The position numbers were made by a program, and so were the translations under genes. From JAJRXR01 sp041402005 (GTDB taxonomy: Bacteria; Planctomycetota; Phycisphaerae; Phycisphaerales; UBA1924): a stretch of DNA of 64,000 bases. The stretch is from assembly GCA_041402005.1 (NCBI GenBank), contig JAWKTB010000004.1:124001-188000 (forward strand), given 5' to 3'. The notes under the pieces were generated by a model that saw only the letters and a program-made list of their open reading frames with translations, did no database searches and was not told the origin of the DNA. Shown one piece after another: positions 38,215 to 46,445 of this stretch (positions are counted from its first letter, which is position 1; each line of letters opens with the position of its first letter).

Positions 38215-39332
38215 TTGCCCACCTCCATCACGTTGTCTGCCCACGCCTCGCGGCGCATCCCGACCTTGCCCTCGGGGGTGGTGGGCAGGCTCCGCCCCAG
38301 CTTGTCGGCGATGTACTGAAGGTCCTCGGTCCCGAACACACCGTTCGGCCCCGCGCCGACGATCGCGTACTTCGCGCCGCGCAGTTCGGCATCGCCCCCC
38401 GTCAAGTCGGCCGTCGTCGTCGCGTCGTCCAGGAACTGCTGGCGAAGCTCTGGATCGAGCAGCGCCGCCGGGATGTTCATGTCGGCGGTGCTCTTGACCA
38501 GCGGATCGCCCAAGGCGAGATTGCCCGTATTGCCCTGCTCCCAGCGGTAGTACCGGTACGCCCTCCCGGCGCGGTCGGTCACCGCGAGGCGGAAGCGGTT
38601 CTTGTTGTCCGAAACGCTCGGGTTCGTCCCGTTGTGCTCGTCCGCCTCGCTCTCCTCGATGTACGTGTCCTCGATCGAGGTCGAGGGCGAGGTGGTGTCG
38701 ACGTAGGAGGGGAACCGGTCGCGCCCACGCCCGACGACGGCGCCCACGCCACGGAAACCGCCGGATGTCAGGGGCTCGAGCATGCCCTCGCCCTCGATCC
38801 CGTCCACGAACTCGGGCAGCGCCCCAGCCAGGTAGTACGCCAGCGCGAACTTGCTGTACCGAGGGTCGGACCAGGCGTCCTGCCCCGTCCCGCTCGCGTC
38901 GGGCTCGCCCGACGCGTTGCGCTGGCGCAGGAACTCGAGATCCTCCTTGGCGCCCGGATCCCAGACGCTCACGAGCCACCGCTGCACGCCGCCCGACGAG
39001 ACCTGGAAGACCGGTCCGTCCCCGCCCGCGTCGCGCGTGGCGCGGGGCATGTCGGAGCCGCCCGAGCCGCCGAGCGGGTCGCCGTCGTAGACGAGCGGGG
39101 GGAAGAAGCTGTGGTCGTCCTTGAACTTCTCGGTCTCCTGAGAGAGCGCGGAGACCGCCTGACGGTCGCCCGCGGCCCGGGCCGCCCGGCGCGCCGCCGC
39201 CATTCCGACGATCAGCAGCGAGACCAGCACCGTGATGATCCCGATGACGACCAGGATCTCGAGCATCGTGAACGCGCCGCGGGCCTTGCCCGCCCCACGC
39301 CCCGCCGGAATGTCCGCGCCGTTCCCGCGCAT
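38211..39332 (-). CDS. gspG: GspG-like major pseudopilin, enlarged
   Basis: 373 residues. The prepilin signal is GA^FTMLEILVVIGIITVL, with Ala at -1 and Glu at 5. The following helix AVSALSQETEKFKDDHSFFPP matches the GspG alpha-1 extension leading to a YP/FPP-type turn. GspG is normally about 140-150 residues; this one has an added domain with a DGDPLGGSGGSD loop. It is first of the pseudopilin genes after gspF, as in classical T2SS operons. GGGAG lies about 8 bases before the ATG. Confidence 0.8.
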   Translation of the reverse strand: MRGNGADIPAGRGAGKARGAFTMLEILVVIGIITVLVSLLIVGMAAARRAARAAGDRQAVSALSQETEKFKDDHSFFPPLVYDGDPLGGSGGSDMPRATRDAGGDGPVFQVSSGGVQRWLVSVWDPGAKEDLEFLRQRNASGEPDASGTGQDAWSDPRYSKFALAYYLAGALPEFVDGIEGEGMLEPLTSGGFRGVGAVVGRGRDRFPSYVDTTSPSTSIEDTYIEESEADEHNGTNPSVSDNKNRFRLAVTDRAGRAYRYYRWEQGNTGNLALGDPLVKSTADMNIPAALLDPELRQQFLDDATTTADLTGGDAELRGAKYAIVGAGPNGVFGTEDLQYIADKLGRSLPTTPEGKVGMRREAWADNVMEVGK

Positions 39333-39346
39333 CGTCTTCTCCCGGC

Positions 39347-40630
39347 TCAGCCGTTCTGCAGGCTCTCGAGCATCGCGACCATCGGCATGAACATCGCCAC
39401 CACGATCGTCCCGACCATGCCGCCCAGCACCACGATCAGCAGGGGCTCGATCAGCTTGGTCAGGGACTGGACGGCGACGTCCACCTCCTCGTCGTAGTTG
39501 TCCGCGATCTTCAGCAGCATCGCGTCCATCTCGCCCGACTCCTCGCCGACGTCGACCATGTTCACCACGATCGCGTCGCACGTCTTGGACTCACGCAGCG
39601 GCTGGGCGAAGCTCTCGCCCTCGCGGATCGAGTCGTGCACCTTCTGCAGCGCCTTCTCGAACACGTAGTTGCCGCACGTCTCCTTCGTGATGATCACCGC
39701 CTCGAGGATCGGCACGCCCGCGCTGATCAGCGTGCCCAGCGTCCGCGTGAAGCGGGCGATCGTGGACTTCTTGATCAGCCCGCCGAAGATCGGCGTCCAG
39801 AGCATCATGATGTCCGTGACGGCCCGCCCAGGGCCCGCCTTGCGGATCAGCTTGAGCAGGATGAACGCCGCCGGGATGCCCACCACCAGGAACAGCCACC
39901 CGGGGTACTTCTGCCCGGTGTTCTGACCCACGAACCAGCGGCTCGTGTTGATCATCTTCACCGTGATCCAGGGCAGCTCGACGCCGAAGTCCTTGAAGAT
40001 CTCCTCGAACTTCGGGATGATGAAGATCATGATCGCGCTGAGGATGCCCAGCGCCACCACGACGACCACGATCGGGTAGATCAACGCGCCCTTGATCCGG
40101 CGCTTGAGTCGTTCGCTCTTCTCCATGAACTCCGCGAGGCGCTGGAGGATGATGTCCAGCACGCCGCCGATCTCGCCCGCGTTGACCATCTTCACGTACA
40201 GACGGTTGAACGCCTTGGGGTACTTGCCCATCGACTCGGAGAGCGAGCTGCCGCCCTCGACCTCCTCGACGACGCCCTGCAGCACGTTCTTCATCAGGCC
40301 GGGCTTCTGCTGCTGCTCCAGGATCTGCAGCGAGCGCAGCAGGGGCAAGCCCGCGTCCTGGAGCGTCGAGAGCTGGCGGGTGAACGTCGTCAGGTGCTTG
40401 GCCTTGACGCGCCCGATCGAGATCGTTGTGCCGCCCTTTTTCTTTTTCTTCTTGGGCGCCGCGCCACCGCCGCCCTCCGCCTTGCCCTTGCCCTTCTGGG
40501 CGCGGACCGACGTCGGGAAGTACCCCTGGCTCTTGATCCGCTGGATCGCTTCCTCGCTCGACTCGGCCTCGACCGTCCCCTTCTGGGACTTGCCCGCCGC
40601 GTTCAACGCCTCGTAGGTGAATGTCGCCAT
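39347..40630 (-). CDS. gspF: Type II secretion platform protein GspF (cluster 2)
   Basis: 427 residues with an N-terminal MATFTYEALNAAGKSQKGTVEAE segment typical of GspF/PilC, then a lysine run (PKKKKKKGG, about 58-66) that is unusual, then two T2SSF domains (TFTRQLSTLQDAGLPLLRSL, GEIGGVLDIIL; FTRTLGTLISAGVPILEAV, GEESGEMDAML) with the usual membrane helices (ALIYPIVVVVVALGILSA; PLLIVVLGGMVGTIVVAMF). It follows gspE by 43 bases and precedes gspG by 14. Confidence 0.95.
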   Translation of the reverse strand: MATFTYEALNAAGKSQKGTVEAESSEEAIQRIKSQGYFPTSVRAQKGKGKAEGGGGAAPKKKKKKGGTTISIGRVKAKHLTTFTRQLSTLQDAGLPLLRSLQILEQQQKPGLMKNVLQGVVEEVEGGSSLSESMGKYPKAFNRLYVKMVNAGEIGGVLDIILQRLAEFMEKSERLKRRIKGALIYPIVVVVVALGILSAIMIFIIPKFEEIFKDFGVELPWITVKMINTSRWFVGQNTGQKYPGWLFLVVGIPAAFILLKLIRKAGPGRAVTDIMMLWTPIFGGLIKKSTIARFTRTLGTLISAGVPILEAVIITKETCGNYVFEKALQKVHDSIREGESFAQPLRESKTCDAIVVNMVDVGEESGEMDAMLLKIADNYDEEVDVAVQSLTKLIEPLLIVVLGGMVGTIVVAMFMPMVAMLESLQNG

Positions 40631-40673
40631 GGTTGGGGTTCCCTCGACCGACGCCCCGTTCGGGCACGGTCAC

Positions 40674-42428
40674 TCATTCCTCGGCCAGCGTCTCACGCAC
40701 GACCTCGTCGATCGTCGACTCCCCCTCGTAGATCGCCATCAGGCCGCTCTCACGCAGCGACCGCATCCCGCGCCGACGTGCGAACTCGCGGAGCGTCGCC
40801 GTCGACGCCTCCTTCATCACCAGCTCGCGGATCTCGTCGTCGATGGTCATGATCTCGAAGAGCGCCATACGCCCCTTGTAGCCCGAGCCGTTGCACTTGT
40901 CGCACCCGCGCCCGCGGTGGAACGTCCGCCCCTTCACATCCTCCGGCAGGAGGTCGAGCTCCATCAGCTCCTCTTCCGAGGGTGTGTACTCCTCCTTGCA
41001 CCCCGAGCAGATCCGACGCACCAGCCGCTGCGCGACGATGCCCTCCATCGTCGCCGTCAGGAGGAACGGCTCGAGCCCGAGGTCCACGAGGCGGATGATC
41101 GAGCTCGGCGCGTCGTTCGTGTGCAGCGTGCTCAGCACCAAGTGCCCCGTCAGCGACGCCTGCACCGCGATCTGCGCCGTCTCCAGGTCGCGGATCTCGC
41201 CCACCAGGATCACATCGGGATCTTGACGCAGGAACGACCGCAGGCACTTGGCGAACGTCAGCCCCACGTCCGGGTTGATCTGGCACTGGCACAGCCCGTC
41301 GATGTCGTACTCGACCGGGTCCTCGCTCGTCAGGATCTTCGTCTCGATGTCGTTCAGCTCCGCGAGCGCGGCGTACAGCGTCGTCGTCTTGCCCGAACCC
41401 GTCGGGCCAGTCACCAGCACGATCCCGTTGGGGCGGTTGATCAACTGGCGGAACCGAGCGAGATCGTCATCGCGGAACCCGATCCGGTCGAGCTGGAGCT
41501 GCACGTTCGACCGGTCGAGGACGCGCATGACCACGCTCTCGCCGTAGATCGTCGGCAGCACCGCCACACGCAGGTCCACCGGGCTCCCGCCCACCTTCAG
41601 CTCGATGCGCCCGTCCTGGGGCAGGCGGCGCTCGGCGATGTCCATCTCCGACATGACCTTGATGCGGCTCACGATCGCCGGGCCCAGGTGCTTCGGGGGC
41701 GGCACCATCTCGTACAGCACCCCGTCGATGCGGTACCGCATCTTGAACTCGTTCTCGAACGGCTCGAAGTGGATGTCCGACGCCCGGTCCTTGATCGCCT
41801 GCAGCAAGACCAGGTTCAGCAGCTTGATGACCTGGTTGTCCTCCGCGGCCTCCATGACCGCGTCCAGGTCGATCGACTGCCCCCGGTCCGCCAAGGCGTC
41901 GAACTTGTGGTCCGCCGAAAGGGCGCTGACCACGTCCACCACCGACTCCCGCTTGGCGTAGTGCTTGGCCAGCAGCGCGTCGATCGCCTTGGCGTCCGCG
42001 ACGACCGCCTCCACGTCGAAGTTCATCAGGAGCCGCAGGTCGTCGACCGCCTGGAAGTTGTCCGGGCTCTTGAGGGCGACCTTGAGCTTGCGCCCCTTCG
42101 GGTTGTACGCGATGGGAATGACGGAGTATGCCTGGGCGTTCTCCGCCGGGATCGCCCCGACCGTGTCCTCGTCGAGTTCGATCCCTGTCAGGTCCACGTA
42201 CTCCATGCCGGCCTGGCCGGCCAGGGCCGCGTCCACGTCCGACTGGGTGCAGTACCCCAGCTCGACGAGCAACTGCCCGATCGGCGCCTTGCGGGTCTTC
42301 TGCACCGCCAGCGCCTCGTGCACCTGCTCGCGGGTCACCTTGCCCATCTTCGTGAGCACGCGCCCGAGCTTGCGCCCCTTCAGCTCCGAGGCGCCGACCG
42401 ACTGGCTGGATGAGCCGCTGCTTGCCAT
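40674..42428 (-). CDS. gspE: GspE/PilB-type secretion ATPase (cluster 2)
   Basis: 584 residues. The N-terminal MshEN-like region (about 20-160) is followed by ASDIHFEP and RYRIDG, then Walker A GPTGSGKTTTLYAAL (about residue 339), Walker B LVGEIRDLETAQIAVQ, and the tetracysteine zinc module CSGC and CDKCNGSGYKGR (about 472-512). It is first of the E-F-G-H-I-J-K block. ATG 42428 was chosen over an upstream TTG; GGGAG lies about 11 bases before it. Confidence 0.95.
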   Translation of the reverse strand: MASSGSSSQSVGASELKGRKLGRVLTKMGKVTREQVHEALAVQKTRKAPIGQLLVELGYCTQSDVDAALAGQAGMEYVDLTGIELDEDTVGAIPAENAQAYSVIPIAYNPKGRKLKVALKSPDNFQAVDDLRLLMNFDVEAVVADAKAIDALLAKHYAKRESVVDVVSALSADHKFDALADRGQSIDLDAVMEAAEDNQVIKLLNLVLLQAIKDRASDIHFEPFENEFKMRYRIDGVLYEMVPPPKHLGPAIVSRIKVMSEMDIAERRLPQDGRIELKVGGSPVDLRVAVLPTIYGESVVMRVLDRSNVQLQLDRIGFRDDDLARFRQLINRPNGIVLVTGPTGSGKTTTLYAALAELNDIETKILTSEDPVEYDIDGLCQCQINPDVGLTFAKCLRSFLRQDPDVILVGEIRDLETAQIAVQASLTGHLVLSTLHTNDAPSSIIRLVDLGLEPFLLTATMEGIVAQRLVRRICSGCKEEYTPSEEELMELDLLPEDVKGRTFHRGRGCDKCNGSGYKGRMALFEIMTIDDEIRELVMKEASTATLREFARRRGMRSLRESGLMAIYEGESTIDEVVRETLAEE

Positions 42429-42561
42429 CTGGACACCGCTCCCGACCAAGCCGCACGCCGACGGACCCGCGGCCAGGCCATGTGAGAATCTTCGCGGACC
42501 CTGGCTTCCCTGTTCAACCGATGAACAAGCCTATTGGTCCAAAATCAAATACGACTCGTGG

Positions 42562-42589
42562 ATAATGAAACAAATAGAACGCCAATCAA
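42562..42589 (-). promoter_or_regulatory. Candidate sigma-70-type promoter for the gspE-K operon
   Basis: In a stretch of about 100 bases that is much richer in A+T than the rest of the window, the minus strand reads TTGATT, 16 bases, CATTAT. Each hexamer matches 4 of 6 consensus positions. It lies about 134 bases before the gspE start and after the pilT stop. Confidence 0.4.
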
Positions 42590-42625
42590 AATGCGAATTT
42601 CACCGATTCCGCACCTCGATCCAGA

Positions 42626-43756
42626 CTAGTCCTCATCCTTCCCGCCACCCTCTTCGGTCTCGGCGAGTTCGGGCCTCGTCAGGGTTGCCCCGGCGGCGTG
42701 GACCTTGTTCCACATATGGGACTGGTTCTTGCACTTGTCGATCATCTCCTCGGCGGAGATCATCCCGCGGGAGTACAGCGACCACAGGTGGTCGTCCAGC
42801 AACTGCATGCCGTACTTCTTGCCCGTCTGGATCATCGAGTCGATCCGGAAGCTCTTGTTGTCCCGGATCAGGTTCGAGATGGCGGGTGTGATGACCAGGA
42901 ACTCGTAGGCCGCCACCATCCCCTTCACGTCCACCCGGCTCAGAAGCACCTGGGAGAGGATCGCGATCAGGGCGGTCGAGAGCTGGACCCGAATCTGGTT
43001 CTGCTGGTCCACCGGGAAGGCGTCCACCAGGCGGTCGATGGTCTTGGCGGCGCCCGTCGTGTGGAGGGTCGCAAAGACCAAGTGGCCAGTCTCGGCCGCC
43101 CGGACCGCCGCCTCGATCGTCTCGAGGTCCCGCATCTCGCCCACCAGGATCACGTCCGGGTCCTGGCGGAGGGCACGCCTCAGGGCCTCGGCGAAGCTGG
43201 GCACGTCGTTGCCCACCTCGCGCTGGTTCACGATCGACTTCTTGTGCAGGTGGTAGTACTCGATCGGGTCTTCCATCGTCACGATGTGTCGATCGAGGTA
43301 CGTGTTCACGTAGTCGATCATGGTCGCCAGCGACGTCGTCTTGCCCGAACCGGTCGGCCCTGTGACGAGGAAGAGACCACGCGGGCGACGGATCAGGTCC
43401 CGGCACATCTCGGGCAGGCCGATCTGCTCGAACGTGAGCAGCTTGTTCGGAATCTGGCGGAGCACGATCGCGATGTCGCCGCGCTGGCGGAAGACGGACA
43501 CGCGGAAGCGGGCGGCGTCGCCGTACGCGAATCCGAAGTCCGTGCCGCCCTCTTCCTGAAGCTCCTGCTGGTTGCGCTCGGGGGTGATCGACTTCATGAG
43601 ACCGACCATGTCATCGGAGTCGAGGACCTTGGTCTGGAGGTTGCGCAGCCCGCCGTGCAGACGGATGGTCGGTTGGCGCCCGACGGTCAGATGGAGGTCG
43701 CTGGCGCCGGTCCGCACGACCGTGTCCAGGAGGCGATCGATCTGCATGGTTGACAT
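42626..43756 (-). CDS. pilT: Pilus retraction ATPase PilT
   Basis: 376 residues. The N-terminal PAS-like domain (ASDLHLTVGRQPTIRLHG) is followed by the RecA domain with Walker A GPTGSGKTTSLATMI (about residue 130), Asp box TMEDPIEY, Walker B LVGEMRDLETIEAA and His box FATLHTTGAAKTIDRLVD. No Cys4 module is present, as is normal for PilT. The C-terminus has MISAEEMIDKCKNQ instead of the classical AIRNLIRE region. A retraction motor argues for real dynamic pili and not only a secretion pseudopilus. GGAGGAA lies 8 bases before the start. Confidence 0.95.
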   Translation of the reverse strand: MSTMQIDRLLDTVVRTGASDLHLTVGRQPTIRLHGGLRNLQTKVLDSDDMVGLMKSITPERNQQELQEEGGTDFGFAYGDAARFRVSVFRQRGDIAIVLRQIPNKLLTFEQIGLPEMCRDLIRRPRGLFLVTGPTGSGKTTSLATMIDYVNTYLDRHIVTMEDPIEYYHLHKKSIVNQREVGNDVPSFAEALRRALRQDPDVILVGEMRDLETIEAAVRAAETGHLVFATLHTTGAAKTIDRLVDAFPVDQQNQIRVQLSTALIAILSQVLLSRVDVKGMVAAYEFLVITPAISNLIRDNKSFRIDSMIQTGKKYGMQLLDDHLWSLYSRGMISAEEMIDKCKNQSHMWNKVHAAGATLTRPELAETEEGGGKDED

Positions 43757-43774
43757 CGGTCGGTTCCTCCGGCG

Positions 43775-45502
43775 TTACGCGGTCGACTGATCGTCGACGA
43801 CCTGGCTCACGCGGGCGATCTCCTCGGGGGTCGTCACGCCGTTGAGCACCTTGATCTTCCCGTCCTCGACGAGCGGTCGCATCCCCGAGGCGAGCGCCGC
43901 CTTGCGCAGCTCCGAGACCTGCGCCTGCGAGAAGGCCAGCTCCCGGATCTCGTTGTTCATCTGCATCATCTCGAAGATGGCCTTCCGCCCCTTGTACCCC
44001 CCGGGCGCCTCCTCGGTCGGCACCGGCTTGTACACCCGCCCGATCGCCTCCTTCATCGGCAGCCCGATCAGGCTCAGGAACTTGTGGTCAAGATCCTTCT
44101 CCTCCGCCAGCTTCTTCGATGAGTGCAGCACCCGGATCAGACGCTGCGCCATCACCGCCTGGATCGACGACGCCACCAGGAACGGCTTGATCCCCATGTC
44201 GATCAGACGCGTGATCGCGCTGGGCGCGTCGTTCGTATGCAGCGTCGAGAAGACCAGGTGCCCCGTCAACGCCGCCTGGATCGCGATCTCACCCACTTCC
44301 TTGTCGCGGATCTCACCGACCAGGATCACGTTCGGCGCCTGACGCAGCATCGACCGCAGGATCGCCGGGAATGTCAGCCCGATACCCTCTCGCACCTGGC
44401 ACTGGTTGATGCCCTCGAAGTTGTACTCGACGGGATCCTCGGCCGTGATGATCTTCCGGTCCGGGCGGTTGAGCACGTCGAGCGCCGAGTACAGCGTCGT
44501 CGTCTTGCCCGAGCCCGTCGGGCCCGTGACGAGGAAGATCCCGTTTGGGCGTCGGATGATCCGGTTGAACACCTCGAGGTTGTCCGGCTCGAAGCCGAGG
44601 TTCGCCAGACCGATGCGGACCGAATCAGGGCGCAGGATACGCAGCACCACCGACTCGCCGTGGTACGCCGGGCAGGCGCTGACACGGAAGTCGATCGGTG
44701 TCCCGTCCACCTCGATCTTGATGCGCCCGTCCTGCGGGATGCGCTTCTCGGCGATGTTCATCCCCGCCATCAGCTTGACGCGGCTGAGCATCGAGTTCTG
44801 CATGCGCTTCGGCAGGTTGTCGCGCTCGATGCAGACGCCGTCGATGCGGTATCGCAGACGCACCCGGTCGCCCATCGGCTCGATGTGGATGTCGCTCGCG
44901 CGGCGCTTCACGGCCTCGTGCAGGATCCGGTTGCACAGCTTGACGACCGGCGCGTCCTCGCTCGCCACGTCGATCGATCGGTCCATCGAACGGTCCACCG
45001 AGCGGTCGATCGTCCGATCGATCGAGTCCGTCACCAGCGTCGCCGATTCGTCCACCATCCGAGGCTCGGCCTTGACCTGCCCCTCGATGAACCGCCTGAT
45101 CTGACCCCGGCTGGCGATTCGCGGGTCCAGTTCCGTGTTCAGCCGGAACCGCAGGTTGTCCAGCAGTTCCAGGTCCATCGGGTCGTGGATGATCAGGCGC
45201 ATCTTGCCGTTCTTCACCCCCATCGGCAGGACGTGGAACTTGCGGATCAGGCTCTCGTCGAGCGCCTTCTTGTCGATCTGCTCGCCGACGCCGGGCGCCC
45301 CCAGATCGACGTACTCCATCCCGAACTGCTTGGCCAGCGCCTGGGCGACCTGCTCCTCGGTCGCCAGCCCGGCCTCGACCAGGGCCTCGCCGATCCGCTT
45401 GCCCGACGACTTGGCCGCCTTGGCGACCTTCTCCACTTGCTCGGCGCTGACCACACCCGCCTCCGCGAGGATCGACCCGAGGTTCTTGCGTGATCGTGCC
45501 AT
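43775..45502 (-). CDS. pilB: PilB/GspE-type ATPase without zinc tetracysteine
   Basis: 575 residues. An MshEN-like N-terminus (about 5-150) is followed by a short repeat of DR-containing tetrapeptides (SIDRTIDRSVDRSMDRSI, coded at about 44969-45028), then ASDIHIEP and RYRIDG, Walker A GPTGSGKTTTLYSAL (about residue 324) and Walker B LVGEIRDKEVGEIAIQ. Where other PilB/GspE proteins, including both others in this window, have CxxC...CxxC, this one reads VLHSSKKLAEEK and lacks all four Cys. It is 18 bases upstream of pilT, the usual pilB-pilT pairing. Confidence 0.92.
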   Translation of the reverse strand: MARSRKNLGSILAEAGVVSAEQVEKVAKAAKSSGKRIGEALVEAGLATEEQVAQALAKQFGMEYVDLGAPGVGEQIDKKALDESLIRKFHVLPMGVKNGKMRLIIHDPMDLELLDNLRFRLNTELDPRIASRGQIRRFIEGQVKAEPRMVDESATLVTDSIDRTIDRSVDRSMDRSIDVASEDAPVVKLCNRILHEAVKRRASDIHIEPMGDRVRLRYRIDGVCIERDNLPKRMQNSMLSRVKLMAGMNIAEKRIPQDGRIKIEVDGTPIDFRVSACPAYHGESVVLRILRPDSVRIGLANLGFEPDNLEVFNRIIRRPNGIFLVTGPTGSGKTTTLYSALDVLNRPDRKIITAEDPVEYNFEGINQCQVREGIGLTFPAILRSMLRQAPNVILVGEIRDKEVGEIAIQAALTGHLVFSTLHTNDAPSAITRLIDMGIKPFLVASSIQAVMAQRLIRVLHSSKKLAEEKDLDHKFLSLIGLPMKEAIGRVYKPVPTEEAPGGYKGRKAIFEMMQMNNEIRELAFSQAQVSELRKAALASGMRPLVEDGKIKVLNGVTTPEEIARVSQVVDDQSTA

Positions 45503-45743
45503 TGACCCTGCCGCGTCCTGCCCGCCGAAACCCTCGCCACGCCCCTCACCGCCCACGCGGCGGGAAACTATAGCGAACGACCATCCCCCGATCAGAAACC
45601 GAAACGAACTCTCGCCGACGCGCGCGGTCTCCCGTGCGCCACCACCCACCCTCGGCGGGAGCCCGCGATCATACGTCTCCCTCGCCCGACCCGTTCCGCT
45701 CTGCACGCGCGTCGCCGAAAACCGGGCGTACCTTTCCTTTCTC

Positions 45744-46445
45744 ATGCCCGCGCCGATCCCACCCTCGCTGCTCGTGACCGCCGGCCCAACCCACGAGCCG
45801 ATCGACGCGGTCCGGTACATCGCCAACCGCTCCTCCGGGCGGATGGGGTGCGCGATCGCCGACGAGGCGGCTGGGCGGGGCTGGCGTGTCCGCCTCCTCC
45901 TCGGCCCCGCGCCCGCCCGCCCCGCCGAGCAAGGCATCCAGGTGGACCGCTTTGCGACGACCGCCGAACTGGGCGACCTGCTGGACCACCTCGCCCCGCA
46001 GCACGACGCGCTCGTGATGGCCGCCGCGGTCGCTGACTACCGCCCGGCCCCAACCGCCGCCCAGCTCTTGGGCAAGATCGAGCGGGGCGCCGACCCCCTG
46101 ACCCTGAGGCTCGAGCCCACGCCCGACCTGCTCGCCCGGGCCGCCTCGCGAAAGCGCCCCGACCAGGTCTTTGTCGGCTTCGCTCTGGAACCGAGGGGCG
46201 AACTCGCGAGCGCGGCGCCCGCCAAGCTCGTGCGCAAGGGCGTGGACCTTCTCGTCGCCAACCCGCTCGAGACCATGGACGCCCAGGACGTCGAGGCGAC
46301 GCTGCTCACACCCGGGCGTTCAGGCGCCGATGTCAGACCCCTCTCTCCGATGAGCAAGCACGCGTTCGCCAAGATGCTGGTTGATGAGATCGAATCGCTC
46401 CTTCAGTCGCGGACAACCCCCACCTCGAAGGGCTCGCACGCGTGA
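45744..46445 (+). CDS. coaB: Phosphopantothenate-cysteine ligase domain protein (CoaB)
   Basis: 233 residues matching only the C-terminal half of bifunctional CoaBC. It has LLVTAGPTHEPIDAVRYIAN and NRSSGRMGCAIADEA at the N-terminus, AAAVADYRP near residue 95, then VGFALE and LLVANP. It joins cysteine to phosphopantothenate in coenzyme A synthesis. The decarboxylase half (CoaC) is not encoded next to it, so it must lie elsewhere. The start is preceded by a divergent region of 241 bases shared with the pilB gene. Its stop overlaps the next gene by 4 bases (GTGA). Confidence 0.88.
   Translation: MPAPIPPSLLVTAGPTHEPIDAVRYIANRSSGRMGCAIADEAAGRGWRVRLLLGPAPARPAEQGIQVDRFATTAELGDLLDHLAPQHDALVMAAAVADYRPAPTAAQLLGKIERGADPLTLRLEPTPDLLARAASRKRPDQVFVGFALEPRGELASAAPAKLVRKGVDLLVANPLETMDAQDVEATLLTPGRSGADVRPLSPMSKHAFAKMLVDEIESLLQSRTTPTSKGSHA

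Noticed and set aside
44969..45028. GATC-rich run as a DNA methylation or regulatory cluster
   Set aside because: It falls inside the ATPase frame and is explained by the DR tetrapeptide repeat.
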